A stretch of 50,838 nt of DNA from RGIG5579 sp045541915 (GTDB taxonomy: Bacteria > Bacillota > Clostridia > Oscillospirales > SIG627). Shown here one piece after another: positions 40,795 to 50,681 of the stretch; the first letter of the stretch is position 1, and every line of letters starts with the position of its first letter. Location: the NCBI GenBank assembly GCA_045541915.1, contig JAZQJZ010000025.1, positions 1-50,838 of the forward strand, read 5' to 3'. A model generated the notes under the pieces. The model worked only from the letters and a program-made list of their open reading frames with translations, was not told the origin of the DNA and made no database searches. Both the position numbers and the translations under genes were made by a program.

Positions 40795-42474
40795 TTACCG
40801 AATTCTCTTAATGGGAAAATTCGGTGCTTCTTTCTTTTTGGCGGCGCAAAGTATGCCTTCGATTTGTTCTTTGGTTTCTGTGGTAAAAATATAATGCTGA
40901 GAGGACAGTCCCTTTTCCTTCATTTCCTTTGCACGGTCCAGCATATAAAGGGGGACGGAATTATAAACCACATCCCGCTTTCCCTCCCGGAGCACCGGAA
41001 ACAAGATGCCGCGACGGTCGCGAAGATAAGAGCTGCCCACCTTCTTTTCCAGAAGCATCAGAGGAAGTCTTCCGTAAACGATCACGGTCTTTTTGCCGCG
41101 AAGATCCCGAAGCTGGGCAAGATTTAATTCCGGAGACACGATCACATCGCTCAATTCCCGGTAATGCCGGAAAGAAAAGCTATTGGTCACATTGAGTCGA
41201 AAATCTCCGTGCAATGTCAGGGGAAGATCCCGCACCAGGTCCAGGTGACCGATATTTCCCACCAAGGCGTGAACGGCACCGGCCTTGACTGCCTTCTCCA
41301 GCTGCTCTCGCACCTTGTTGCGCTGGGTTTCAAAAATCACAGAGGGAAGGATCACTCCGTTTGCTCGATTTGAGTCAAATACGTCTAGAGGCAAATAGAT
41401 CTCCCGAAAAAAATCCGTTTCCGGAATTTGCTCCGGCTTTAAAAAACGGGCGGAACGGCAAAAGGAGGAAGGCTCCTTGGGGGGCAAGGGTGGCATGGAA
41501 ACAATTCTTTTTTCACGGGAAATCCGAATCGGATCTGCCGATCTTCCGGAGGGGACAAATTTCACATTGGTTTTTTCGGTGACCGCTTTATCCTTCTCGG
41601 TCCGAACTCCCAGCATTTCAGAAGTGATCTTACCGGTAAAATACCCGTCGGTAAAGCCGCTTCTGGAGAACACTCCGGAGAGCTGATCCATTTCTTTTTT
41701 GGTGGCATTTCGCCCTTCGTCCAAGAGGGTGCGCCAGATCCGGGATACTGTATAAATATACTCGGCCCGTTTCATTCTTCCTTCGATCTTCATGGACGAT
41801 ACTCCCAGGTCCAGAATTTCTGTAACGTGATTTGCCAAAGTCAGATCTTTAAAGCTCAAGGGATAGGATCCGTTATAAGGCAAACGGCAGGGCTGGGCAC
41901 ACTCTCCCCGGTTGCCGCTACGGTCACCGATCATACTGCTCATCAGACACTGACCGGAGTGACTGGCACAAATGGCACCGTGAACAAAAAGCTCAATTTC
42001 AATGGGAGATTCCTTGCATAAAAGGCGAAGGTTTTCCCGATCCATTTCTCTGGCGCAAACCATACGGGAAAACCCCATATTATGCAAAAAACGGGCGGCG
42101 GAGGCGCTATGCCCCGACATTTGGGTGCTCCCGTGCAATTCCAGTTCTGGAAACAGATTCCGCAGAATGCCGGCAAAACCCACGTCTGCCACGATCAAGG
42201 CATCCACATCCGATAAGTGCAAAAAGGACACCAGATCCAAGGCCTCTTTCAAATTTCGATCGGTCAGGAGAGTATTTAAGGTAACATAGGCCCGGACACC
42301 CTTTTCATGGCATCGCAAAACTGCATCGCGAAGTCCGGGACGGTCGAAGTTTTTGGCGTTCATTCGGGCGTTAAAGTCCTTGGTACCGAAATACACTGCA
42401 TCGGCACCGCCCAAAAGAGCCGCGGAGAGCGTATCCGGTCCCCCAACGGGACAAAGCAATTCCGGCTTCTTCAT
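40795..42474 (-). CDS. U32 family peptidase-like protein (RNA hydroxylation family)
   Basis: A 559-aa protein. ELLCPVGGPDTLSAALLGGA and DAVYFGTKDFNARM form the N-terminal barrel start. The U32 signature reads IELFVHGAICASHSGQC with Cys continuing in GNRGECAQPCRLPY, which in relatives binds an iron-sulfur cluster. Relatives TrhP and RlhA hydroxylate tRNA U34 or 23S rRNA C2501 using prephenate; which RNA this one acts on is unclear. The ATG at 42474 follows GGAGGGAGAGA; the longer reading to 42567 is unsupported. Confidence 0.9.
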   Translation of the reverse strand: MKKPELLCPVGGPDTLSAALLGGADAVYFGTKDFNARMNAKNFDRPGLRDAVLRCHEKGVRAYVTLNTLLTDRNLKEALDLVSFLHLSDVDALIVADVGFAGILRNLFPELELHGSTQMSGHSASAARFLHNMGFSRMVCAREMDRENLRLLCKESPIEIELFVHGAICASHSGQCLMSSMIGDRSGNRGECAQPCRLPYNGSYPLSFKDLTLANHVTEILDLGVSSMKIEGRMKRAEYIYTVSRIWRTLLDEGRNATKKEMDQLSGVFSRSGFTDGYFTGKITSEMLGVRTEKDKAVTEKTNVKFVPSGRSADPIRISREKRIVSMPPLPPKEPSSFCRSARFLKPEQIPETDFFREIYLPLDVFDSNRANGVILPSVIFETQRNKVREQLEKAVKAGAVHALVGNIGHLDLVRDLPLTLHGDFRLNVTNSFSFRHYRELSDVIVSPELNLAQLRDLRGKKTVIVYGRLPLMLLEKKVGSSYLRDRRGILFPVLREGKRDVVYNSVPLYMLDRAKEMKEKGLSSQHYIFTTETKEQIEGILCAAKKKEAPNFPIKRIR

Positions 42475-42568
42475 TCTCTCCCTCCTCTCACAATCGTTTG
42501 ATTTATCATAACACAATTTGTCGAAAAAAGAAAGGCTTTTTTTCGCCACAGCATTTGCAGTCGACATC

Positions 42569-42605
42569 TATCACATTTTGTTATACTTTGCATCAAAATG
42601 TGATA
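42569..42605. promoter_or_regulatory. 12-bp perfect inverted repeat, possible operator
   Basis: TATCACATTTTG (42569-42580) and CAAAATGTGATA (42594-42605) are exact complements with a 13-base centre. It lies 22 bases before the -35 of the transporter promoter and 95 bases from the divergent U32 gene, so it may control either. Confidence 0.65.
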
Positions 42606-42627
42606 TGCAGCGATATGCTTCCTTTCA

Positions 42628-42656
42628 TTGACTTTTCCATTTTTCACCGCTACAAT
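42628..42656 (+). promoter_or_regulatory. promoter of the AspT/YidE-type transporter
   Basis: TTGACT (42628-42633), 17-base spacer, TACAAT (42651-42656). Confidence 0.78.
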
Positions 42657-42694
42657 GATAACAGTTAGATCTTAATAGCAAGGAGACAAACACC

Positions 42695-43921
42695 GTGATT
42701 GATTTTTCTATTTCAGGTATCCTGATATTGATGTTCAGCGTCATGCTAATTGCCGCATTGGGCTATATGCTTGGAAGGATCCCCTTCCGAGGAATTTCCT
42801 TGGGAAATGCCGGAATTTTCATTGTAGCGCTGATCTTTGGTGCCTTGTTTCCCACCTTTTTGAATGAATCTCTGGTGATGAACATTGACGGACGAACCGT
42901 CAGCTACGCCGCCAACGCCTTAAAGATCGTAGAAAACCTGGGCCTGATCCTTTTTGTTACTGCTGTAGGCTTCATTGCCGGCCCCAATTTCTTTGCCAAT
43001 TTTAAGAAGAATTTTAAGTCTTATATTTTATTGGGACTTATGATCATTGTGGTAGGCGGCATTTCCGCTGTGGCTTGCATTTATGTGGGCAGACTTCTGG
43101 AGGGTCAGAATCCCGGCTTTGATCCCAAAGAACTCACCGCTATGATCGTGGGTCTTCTCTCCGGCTCTCTCACCTCCACCCCGGCATTTTCCGCGGCAAA
43201 AGAGACGGTGGAACCGGTTTACGAAGCGGCCGTTACCGTAGGTCATGGTATTGCTTACCTCTTCGGCGTAGTAGGCGTTGTACTGTTTGTTCAGTTGGTT
43301 CCCAAAATCGCAAAGGCCGATATGGCAGAGGAACGCAAGCACCTTGTCGGATCGGAGCAGGAAACCAGAAAGCCATACACCGGAAAGCTGATTGAAATCG
43401 ACCATTTCGGTTTTGCACCTTTTGCACTTACCGCTGTGGTGGGAATCCTCTTAGGCGGCATCAAAATCGCAAAATTCTTCTCCTTGGGCGCCACCGGCGG
43501 TACCCTGATCGCTGCTCTTGTGATGGGATATCTGGGTCACATTGGCCCCTTTAATATGATGCCGAGTGAGGCTACGTTAAAAGAATTTCGAGAATTGGGT
43601 CTGATGCTCTTTCTCATCGGCGCCGGTGTTGCCGGCGGCATCAGCTTTGTAGAATACTTTGATATTATGTATTTCGTTTATGGCGCCTTTATGACGATCC
43701 TTCCTATGATTGGCGGCTTCTTCTTTGCCAAATATGTCCTCAAGCTCTCTCTGCTGAACAATTTAGGCTCCATCACCGGCGGCATGACCTCAACCCCTGC
43801 TCTTGGAACCTTGATCCATGTTTCTAAAACAGAAGACGTGGCTGCCGCTTACGCCGCCACCTATCCCATCGCGCTGATTGTGGTGGTTCTGATCTCCCGA
43901 CTTTTGATTGTTCTGTTTTGA
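42695..43921 (+). CDS. AspT/YidE/YbjL-type transporter lacking RCK domains
   Basis: A 408-aa membrane protein starting at GTG, 9 bases after AAGGAG. It has two homologous membrane halves (about 1-175 and 230-408), each ending in the same signature: GLLSGSLTSTPAFSAA and GSITGGMTSTPALGTL. This duplication is the mark of the aspartate:alanine exchanger family. Relatives of about 550 aa have two RCK (TrkA-C) domains between the halves; here only a 40-residue polar linker (KIAKADMAEERKHLVGSEQE) is present. It may exchange an amino or organic acid; substrate unknown. Confidence 0.85.
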   Translation: MIDFSISGILILMFSVMLIAALGYMLGRIPFRGISLGNAGIFIVALIFGALFPTFLNESLVMNIDGRTVSYAANALKIVENLGLILFVTAVGFIAGPNFFANFKKNFKSYILLGLMIIVVGGISAVACIYVGRLLEGQNPGFDPKELTAMIVGLLSGSLTSTPAFSAAKETVEPVYEAAVTVGHGIAYLFGVVGVVLFVQLVPKIAKADMAEERKHLVGSEQETRKPYTGKLIEIDHFGFAPFALTAVVGILLGGIKIAKFFSLGATGGTLIAALVMGYLGHIGPFNMMPSEATLKEFRELGLMLFLIGAGVAGGISFVEYFDIMYFVYGAFMTILPMIGGFFFAKYVLKLSLLNNLGSITGGMTSTPALGTLIHVSKTEDVAAAYAATYPIALIVVVLISRLLIVLF

Positions 43922-43969
43922 TCCTGTTTTTGAAATATTTTTTTCATCTGCCGGATTCTGTTTCAACAC

Positions 43970-44002
43970 CAAAAAGAAGTGGTTGAACCACTTCTTTTTT
44001 TG
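43970..44002 (+). terminator. transporter terminator
   Basis: AAAAAGAAGTGG pairs with CCACTTCTTTTT around TTGAA, followed by further T. Confidence 0.9.
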
Positions 44003-44012
44003 TGCATTTTCG

Positions 44013-44042
44013 TTGACGAAAAAGAGCTTTTTATGGTATAAT
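44013..44042 (+). promoter_or_regulatory. miaB-mutS-mutL promoter
   Basis: TTGACG (44013-44018), 18-base spacer, TATAAT (44037-44042) with extended TGG. Confidence 0.82.
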
Positions 44043-44074
44043 AGACTGATAAATTATAAAAGGGAAAATATTTT

Positions 44075-45415
44075 ATGGAGCCGAAAAGAATCTATGTAAA
44101 TACCTTTGGTTGTCAGCAAAACGAGGCTGACAGCGAAACCCTTTTGGGGATCGCCGAAGCCAAAGGATATCTTGCCACCGATCAAATCGATAAGTCGGAT
44201 CTTATTCTGTTTAATACTTGCGCAGTCCGGGAGCATGCTGAATTAAAGGCCCTCTCCACCACCGGGCAATTAAAGCACCTAAAAGAAAAAAATCGCAAGT
44301 TAAAGATCGGTCTGTGCGGCTGTATGGTTCAGCAAGAGCACAGAAAAGAAGACATAAAAAATAAGTATCCTTACGTCGATTTTGTTTTCGGAACCAACAA
44401 CATTCATCGCTTCGGTGAAATTTTAGAGCAAGTGGAAAATACAACGAAACGCTTGTTTTTTGTGGACTCTTATGAGAAAAAGCCCGGCGAGATCCACGAG
44501 GGTCTTCCGGTGAAGCGAAAATTTCCCTATCGCGCTTATGTTTCTGTGATGTACGGATGCAACAATTTCTGCACCTATTGCGTGGTCCCTTACGTGAGAG
44601 GAAGAGAAAGAAGCCGCCATCCGGAATGTGTTTTGGAAGAGGTACGAGGTCTTGTGGAATCCGGGTACAAGGAGATCACCCTCTTGGGGCAAAACGTAAA
44701 CTCCTACGGAAAAGATCTGCCCGAACCTTATCCCTTTCACCGTCTTCTGGATGAGATTTGCCGGATTCCGGGTGATTTTGTCTTAAAATTTATGACCTCT
44801 CATCCCAAGGATGCCACGGAAGAATTGTTTGATACCATTGCAAAAAATGAAAAGTGCGAGCGTCATTTTCATCTTCCCATGCAAGCCGGCTCCAGTAGAA
44901 TTTTAAAAGCGATGAACCGGCGTTATAATGCCGAAGAATACCTTTCCCTATGCCGGTCTTTGCGGGAAAAGGTCCCCGGAATCGCCATTACCACCGATAT
45001 CATCGTGGGATTTCCCGGCGAGACCGAGAAAGATTTTCAGGCTACATTAGAAGCTATGAAGGAATGCCGATTTGACGGTGTTTTCAGCTTTGTTTATTCT
45101 CCCCGGAAAGGAACCCCTGCCGCCGAAATGGACGGAAGGGTCCCGGAGGAAGTCACAAAGGACAGAATGGCAAGACTGTTATCCCTTCAACAGGAGATCC
45201 AGACAGAGAACAATTCCCGTCTGGTGGGAAAGGTGCTCCGCGCTCTTTGTGAGGGTGAGAGCAAATCCGATCCTGCATACTTTTCCGCACGAAGCGACAG
45301 CGGAAAGCTGATCCATTTTAAAAAGCCGGATGGGGTGGACCTGACCGGAGAATTTGTTCGTTTGCGCATTACCGAAGCCCGCGCCATTATGCTACTTGGG
45401 GAGGTGGTATTGTGA
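44075..45415 (+). CDS. miaB: tRNA-2-methylthio-N6-dimethylallyladenosine synthase
   Basis: A 446-aa radical SAM methylthiotransferase modifying A37 of tRNAs that read UNN codons. The N-terminal cluster ligands are Cys13 (NTFGCQQNEAD), Cys49 (NTCAVRE) and Cys83 (CGCMVQ). The radical SAM motif is C162-x3-C166-x2-C169 in YGCNNFCTYC. GFPGETEKDF and a C-terminal TRAM domain complete the protein. The QQNEAD and NTCAVRE forms are typical of MiaB rather than MtaB or RimO. mutS begins inside its stop codon. Confidence 0.95.
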   Translation: MEPKRIYVNTFGCQQNEADSETLLGIAEAKGYLATDQIDKSDLILFNTCAVREHAELKALSTTGQLKHLKEKNRKLKIGLCGCMVQQEHRKEDIKNKYPYVDFVFGTNNIHRFGEILEQVENTTKRLFFVDSYEKKPGEIHEGLPVKRKFPYRAYVSVMYGCNNFCTYCVVPYVRGRERSRHPECVLEEVRGLVESGYKEITLLGQNVNSYGKDLPEPYPFHRLLDEICRIPGDFVLKFMTSHPKDATEELFDTIAKNEKCERHFHLPMQAGSSRILKAMNRRYNAEEYLSLCRSLREKVPGIAITTDIIVGFPGETEKDFQATLEAMKECRFDGVFSFVYSPRKGTPAAEMDGRVPEEVTKDRMARLLSLQQEIQTENNSRLVGKVLRALCEGESKSDPAYFSARSDSGKLIHFKKPDGVDLTGEFVRLRITEARAIMLLGEVVL

Positions 45416-48021
45416 GTCCTATGATGCTCCAATACTTCGAGATCAAAAAACAATACGAAGACTATCTTCTTTTCTACCGTCTCGGCGATTTTTACGAGAT
45501 GTTCTTTGATGACGCCAAAATTGCCTCTCGGGAACTGGATCTGACCTTGACCGGCAGAGATTGCGGGGAAGAAGAAAGAGCACCCATGTGCGGTGTGCCC
45601 TATCACGCTTGCGATGTTTATATTTCCAAGCTCATTGAAAAAGGATATAAGGTTGCCATCTGCGAGCAGACCCAAGACCCTGCCACCTGCAAGGGAATCG
45701 TCCCCCGGGAAGTGATCCGCATCATTACCCCCGGCACAGTCACCCTGGGCGATGCCCTGGAAGAGGGCAAGAATAACTTTTTGGTGACCGTTTGTGTGGA
45801 AGAGACCCGTGCCGCCCTGGCCTTTTATGACATTTCCGAAAAAAGCATTTTTGCCATTTCCTTGGAAAATTCCAACCGGGATTCCCTTTACCGCCAGATC
45901 ATCAATGAATTTGCAAAATTTTCTCCCAAGGAAATGATCATCAATCTTCCGGAGGATCAGTGCGCTCCCCTTTGCGCCTTTTTCCAGCAAAGCGAAGGAA
46001 ACCTTTCCTCTTGCGGAATGTATGACCTGTTTGATGAAAAAAACCTTCCTCTGATCCGCCAGCAATTCGGAAAAGAGCCGGAGGCTTTGGGAATCAGTCC
46101 CGAAGACGGGGTGATGCAAAAGGCTTGTGCCGCCTTGATTGCATATTTAATGGTAACGCAAAAGACAAGTCTTGAAACCTTAACGGATCTTTGCGTTTAC
46201 GATAACAATCTTTACCTTTCCATTGATTCCAATTCCCGTCGGAATCTGGAATTGGTGGAGACCCAACGGGGAAAGGAAAAGAAAGGCTCTCTTTTATGGG
46301 TTCTGGATCAAACCAAGACCAGCGTGGGTGCAAGGCTTTTGCGCCGCTTCATCGAGCAGCCTCTCACCCATCCCAGAGCCATTGCCAAACGGCAGAGCGC
46401 TGTGGTGGAATTTTACAACAATCTTCCCTTGCTGGATAATGTTCGCGCTTCTCTTTCTCCGGTGCAGGACATTGAACGGATCCTTTCCAGGATCATTTAC
46501 AGTGGCGGAAACGCAAAGGACCTGTTTGCTCTGGCCACTACCCTTTCCTATCTTCCTGAGATTACCGGACTTTTGGAGCATTGCAGCGGCGAGGCATTAA
46601 GCGAGATTTATGAAATTTTAAGTAGCAGAATCCTGCCCTATACCGAGCCCTTGTGCCAACTTCTGCTCTCTGCCATTCGCCCCGATCCTCCCTTTTCCGT
46701 TCGGGAAGGAGGATTCATTCAAAAGGGGTACAACGCCGAGCTGGATGAACTCAACTCCATTATGACCGAAAGCCAGAGCTATCTGGCAAAAATTGAGGCA
46801 ACGGAGCGGGAGATTACCCAGATCCCCAAATTAAAGATCGGTTACAACCGGGTGTTCGGTTACTATTTTGAAGTTTCCAAGCTTCACAGCGACAAGGTTC
46901 CGGAGCGCTATATCAGAAAACAGACCTTAACCGGAGCAGAACGGTATATTACCAGCGAATTGAAGGATATGGAAAGCCGGATCCTGGGCGCCAAGGACCG
47001 AGCCGTCGCCCTGGAATATGATCTGTTCCAAGAACTTCGCGAAAAGATAAAGGATTTGACACCAACTCTCCACGAAGCCTCGGAATGCATTGCCAAGATC
47101 GATACCTTCGCCTCTTTGGCACAGGTAGCACTGGACAATCATTATGTTTGCCCGGTGGTGGATCTTTCTGACCGGATCCAAATTGTAGAGGGACGTCACC
47201 CGGTGGTAGAAAAGGTATCCAAGGGATTTTTTGTTCCAAACGATGCCCTGCTCGACTGCAAGGATAACCGAATGGCCATTATCACCGGACCCAATATGGC
47301 CGGTAAATCCACTTATATGCGGCAGTGCGCCATCATTGTGATCATGGCTCAAATGGGATCCTTTGTTCCAGCAAAGGATGCGCAGATCGGCATTGTGGAT
47401 AAAATCTTCACCCGCGTTGGTGCCAGCGACGATCTTTCCATGGGACAATCCACTTTTATGCTGGAAATGAGCGAGGTGGCTTATATTCTGGAAAATGCCA
47501 CCAAAAAGAGTCTGATCATTTACGATGAGATCGGTCGCGGCACCTCTACCTATGACGGAATGAGCATTGCTCGCGCCGTAGTGGAATACACCGCCGGAAA
47601 AAAATGCGGGGCAAAAACCTTCTTTGCCACCCATTACCACGAATTGTCGGAGCTAGAAAACACCCTTGACGGCGTGAAAAACTATAACATTGCCGCAAAA
47701 AAGAGAGGCGACAGTGTCATTTTCCTCAGAAAGATCCTGCCCGGTTCTGCTGACGAGAGTTACGGAATTGAGGTAGCAAGCCTTGCCGGTGTTCCGGCGG
47801 AGGTCATTCGCAGAGCAAAGGAGACTTTAAAGAAATTAGAAGAAAAACAGCCCCGGGAAAAAATCACAAAATCCCCTGAGGCTGCAGAAGAGCTTCCCAT
47901 GCTCTCTTCCATTAAGGACTCCATTATTGACACATTAAAGGGCATCAACGTGGACACCTTAACACCCATTGAAGCACTGGGAAAGCTGTATGAGCTTTCT
48001 CGGGATGCCAAGGAGCTTTAA
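45412..48021 (+). CDS. mutS: DNA mismatch repair protein MutS
   Basis: An 869-aa mismatch sensor. The N-terminal mismatch-binding domain has LLFYRLGDFYEMFFDDA, with the Phe-x-Glu pair that contacts the mispair; MCGVPYHA follows; the lever and clamp regions hold TLTGAERYIT; the ATPase has Walker A GPNMAGKST (about 626-634), IYDEIGRGTSTYDG (Walker B) and FFATHYHEL. I chose the GTG at 45412, 7 bases after GGAGG and overlapping the miaB stop (GTGA); an ATG at 45421 is too far from the site. Confidence 0.97.
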   Translation: MSPMMLQYFEIKKQYEDYLLFYRLGDFYEMFFDDAKIASRELDLTLTGRDCGEEERAPMCGVPYHACDVYISKLIEKGYKVAICEQTQDPATCKGIVPREVIRIITPGTVTLGDALEEGKNNFLVTVCVEETRAALAFYDISEKSIFAISLENSNRDSLYRQIINEFAKFSPKEMIINLPEDQCAPLCAFFQQSEGNLSSCGMYDLFDEKNLPLIRQQFGKEPEALGISPEDGVMQKACAALIAYLMVTQKTSLETLTDLCVYDNNLYLSIDSNSRRNLELVETQRGKEKKGSLLWVLDQTKTSVGARLLRRFIEQPLTHPRAIAKRQSAVVEFYNNLPLLDNVRASLSPVQDIERILSRIIYSGGNAKDLFALATTLSYLPEITGLLEHCSGEALSEIYEILSSRILPYTEPLCQLLLSAIRPDPPFSVREGGFIQKGYNAELDELNSIMTESQSYLAKIEATEREITQIPKLKIGYNRVFGYYFEVSKLHSDKVPERYIRKQTLTGAERYITSELKDMESRILGAKDRAVALEYDLFQELREKIKDLTPTLHEASECIAKIDTFASLAQVALDNHYVCPVVDLSDRIQIVEGRHPVVEKVSKGFFVPNDALLDCKDNRMAIITGPNMAGKSTYMRQCAIIVIMAQMGSFVPAKDAQIGIVDKIFTRVGASDDLSMGQSTFMLEMSEVAYILENATKKSLIIYDEIGRGTSTYDGMSIARAVVEYTAGKKCGAKTFFATHYHELSELENTLDGVKNYNIAAKKRGDSVIFLRKILPGSADESYGIEVASLAGVPAEVIRRAKETLKKLEEKQPREKITKSPEAAEELPMLSSIKDSIIDTLKGINVDTLTPIEALGKLYELSRDAKEL

Positions 48022-48042
48022 TCAAAAGAAAGGAACCTTTCT

Positions 48043-50046
48043 ATGGCAAGAATCAATCTTCTGGATGTGCAAACCTCCAATCTGATTGCTGCAGGTGAAG
48101 TGGTAGAACGGCCTGCCAATGTTTTAAAAGAGCTACTGGAAAACGCCATTGATGCCAAGAGCTCTGCCATTGTCACCGAGATTGAAGGCGGCGGCGTAGA
48201 TTTGATCCGCGTCACCGATAACGGGTGCGGTATGGAAAAAGAGGACCTTCCCCTTTGTATCCGTCGGCACGCCACCAGCAAGATCCGCGATGCCCGGGAT
48301 CTGGTTGCCATTGAAACCTTAGGCTTTCGAGGGGAGGCCTTGGCCGCCATTTCCTCCACCTCTCGCTTCACTCTCCTTTCCAAGCAAAAAGATTGTCCGA
48401 TCGGACACCAAATGGAAGTGGAAGGAGAAGAGATTCTACACCTGGAGGAATGCGGATGCGCAGACGGCACCACCGTCATTGTGCGGGATCTGTTTTTCAA
48501 CCAGCCTGCCAGAAGAAAGTTTTTAAAGAGGGCACAAACGGAAAGCGCCGCTATTTTGCAATACATTCAGCGCATTGCCATCTCTCACCCGGAGATCTCC
48601 TTCCGGCACATTGCAGACGGGGTCACAAAGCTTGCCACCGTGGGCAACGGAAAGCTCTCAGATTGCATTTACTCCGTTTACGGCAAGGAATTTTCCTCCT
48701 CCTTGGTGGAGGTGGATGTTGCGGAGGGACCTTATCGGATCCACGGCTTTATTACCCGTCCGGAGATGGCACGGAACAATCACAGCTATCAAAGTTTTTA
48801 TATCAACTCCCGTTTTGTGAAAAGCCGCACCATGCAATTTGCTCTGGAGGATGCGTATAAGAGCTTTGTGAAAAGCGAAAAGTTTCCCGGATGCGTCCTG
48901 TTTTTGGATCTGGATCCCAAGGAAGTGGATGTAAATGTGCATCCGGCAAAGCTGGAGGTTCGTTTTTCCGATGAAAGAGGTGTTTACAATGCCATTTACA
49001 ACGGAATTCGAAAAACCCTCTCTTCCCTTTCCAATCAGCTAGCACGGGATGAATACCAGAAAGCGCTGGAACAGGCAAAAATAAAAAAAGAAACTGTCAT
49101 TCCCAAGATCCACGAAATCAAAAAGCCACCGGTCTTTTCTCCGGCGGTAACAAATCCTTCTTTTGAAAAAAAGAGCTTTGAGCTCCCCCTCTTTTCTCCT
49201 GCCCCCAGCCGCGGAAAGACCACACTGATCCAAAAGGAAGAAGGGGAAGAGATCAAGCCATCCCCCATTCAGAAGGCAGATTTTACCGATTCTTCTCATA
49301 AAGAAGAAGTTTCTTTCCAAACAAAAGAAGCAGAAACGCCAAATCAAAATCCGGTGTCCCAAAAGCTTGAAAAACCCTTTTTCAAGGAAGAACCCACAGA
49401 AGAGCCGGGGCAGTTTTCCATGGCCGGAGTGTTACCCAAGGAAAAAGAAAACAATCCTCTTGCCGGCGAAGGCGTGATCCGAGGTGTTTTGTTCCACGCA
49501 TTTATTCTTTACGAGACCCGGGATAAGGTTTACGTGATCGACAAACATGCCGCCCACGAAAGGATCCTTTACGAATCCCTGAAAAAGAACCACAAGAGCG
49601 AATCGGTTCAGTTTTTTATGGAGCCTGTTCTCATCAACCTTTCGCCGGTGGACAGTGCCAGTTTAGGGGAACATTTGAGCGAATTAGAAGAAGCCGGCTT
49701 TGTTCTGGAGGAATTTGGCGAAGGAAGCTTTCTTTTGCGCGGAATTCCGCTGGAATTTGTTTCTCTTTCCTCCGGCGACCTGCTTTCCGTTTTAGAGCAG
49801 GCAGCAAAGGAATTGCAGCTGGGCGGAAAGGCTGGCGGTTCCAAGGAGAAGCGCTTTGACCGAACCCTTTATTCCATTGCTTGCAAAGGCGCGGTAAAGG
49901 CCGGAATTCCCTCTACAGACGGCGATCACACCTGGCTCTTGGAAAAAATCCGGGAGATCGACAATATTACCGTCTGTCCCCATGGACGGCCCATTCTGGT
50001 ATCCTATACAAAAAAAGAAATTGAAAATTGGTTCTTGAGAACATAA
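48043..50046 (+). CDS. mutL: DNA mismatch repair protein MutL
   Basis: A 667-aa GHKL ATPase. Motifs: ELLENAIDAKSSAI, DNGCGM, GFRGEALAAI and a late VNVHPAKLEVRF. Residues of about 330-480 are a Lys/Glu/Pro/Ser-rich linker. The C-terminal domain has DKHAAHERILYE, the DQHA-x2-E-x4-E endonuclease motif with Gln replaced by Lys, and a later CKGAVKAG and CPHGRPI, so it is probably an active nicking MutL as usual in bacteria without MutH. The start follows AAAGAAAGGAACCTTTCT, 21 bases after mutS. Confidence 0.95.
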   Translation: MARINLLDVQTSNLIAAGEVVERPANVLKELLENAIDAKSSAIVTEIEGGGVDLIRVTDNGCGMEKEDLPLCIRRHATSKIRDARDLVAIETLGFRGEALAAISSTSRFTLLSKQKDCPIGHQMEVEGEEILHLEECGCADGTTVIVRDLFFNQPARRKFLKRAQTESAAILQYIQRIAISHPEISFRHIADGVTKLATVGNGKLSDCIYSVYGKEFSSSLVEVDVAEGPYRIHGFITRPEMARNNHSYQSFYINSRFVKSRTMQFALEDAYKSFVKSEKFPGCVLFLDLDPKEVDVNVHPAKLEVRFSDERGVYNAIYNGIRKTLSSLSNQLARDEYQKALEQAKIKKETVIPKIHEIKKPPVFSPAVTNPSFEKKSFELPLFSPAPSRGKTTLIQKEEGEEIKPSPIQKADFTDSSHKEEVSFQTKEAETPNQNPVSQKLEKPFFKEEPTEEPGQFSMAGVLPKEKENNPLAGEGVIRGVLFHAFILYETRDKVYVIDKHAAHERILYESLKKNHKSESVQFFMEPVLINLSPVDSASLGEHLSELEEAGFVLEEFGEGSFLLRGIPLEFVSLSSGDLLSVLEQAAKELQLGGKAGGSKEKRFDRTLYSIACKGAVKAGIPSTDGDHTWLLEKIREIDNITVCPHGRPILVSYTKKEIENWFLRT

Positions 50047-50058
50047 AAGGAGTTTAAT

Positions 50059-50625
50059 ATGGCAAAAGTCACCTGGCCTGGCGGAACCCTTCTGGCTCCC
50101 ATTCCGGCTGTACTGGTAACCTGCGGCAGTATGGAAAAGCCAAACGCTGTCACCGTTGCCTGGACCGGCATCACCTGTTCCACCCCACCCATGACCTATA
50201 TCTCTCTGCGTCCCTCCCGATTCAGCCACAAGATCATTTCGGAAACGGGAGAATTCGTCATCAATCTGACCACCGGCTCCCTTGCCAAGGCCACCGATGC
50301 CTGCGGCATTTATACGGGTGCAAAAATGAATAAGATCAAAGCCTATTCTCTTTCCGTGACCAAGGGAGAAAAGGTGGATTGTCCCGTTTTGGATCAAAGC
50401 CCTCTTGCCCTGGAATGCAAGGTGGTGGAAGTAAAAAAATTGGGCAGCCACGATATGTTCCTGGCAGAAATTGTGGCAGTGGATGTGGAAGAAGAGTACA
50501 TTGATGATAAGGGAAAATTGGACCTGAAAAAGGCAAATCTGATTTCTTATGCTCACGGAGACTATATTCAACTGGGAAAGAAGCTTGGCTCCTTCGGATT
50601 TGCGGCCAAAAAGAAAAAGAAATAA
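50059..50625 (+). CDS. flavin reductase family protein (FMN-binding split barrel)
   Basis: A 188-aa protein. LAPIPAVLVTCGS starts the barrel, followed by NAVTVAWTGITCSTPPMTYI and SLRPSRFSHKIISETGEFVI, the typical FMN-binding strands with Asn and Thr contacts. It would reduce flavin, or use bound flavin for another small substrate. It starts 12 bases after mutL with AAAGGAG, so it is probably the last gene of the miaB transcript. The Lys-rich end AAKKKKK is common in this lineage. Confidence 0.88.
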   Translation: MAKVTWPGGTLLAPIPAVLVTCGSMEKPNAVTVAWTGITCSTPPMTYISLRPSRFSHKIISETGEFVINLTTGSLAKATDACGIYTGAKMNKIKAYSLSVTKGEKVDCPVLDQSPLALECKVVEVKKLGSHDMFLAEIVAVDVEEEYIDDKGKLDLKKANLISYAHGDYIQLGKKLGSFGFAAKKKKK

Positions 50626-50648
50626 AAAAGAAAAAAGGAGAGCGATTG

Positions 50649-50681
50649 CGAGACTTCTCATAAGGAAGTCTCGGAGTTTTA
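50649..50681 (+). terminator. terminator after the flavin reductase gene
   Basis: CGAGACTTC (50649-50657) pairs with GAAGTCTCG (50665-50673), 7-base loop, followed by GAGTTTTA. The T run is short. Confidence 0.65.

Noticed and set aside
42569..42605. CRP/FNR-type site
   Set aside because: The half-sites are in the reverse order (TCACA first, TGTGA second) with a 13-base centre, unlike TGTGA-N6-TCACA.
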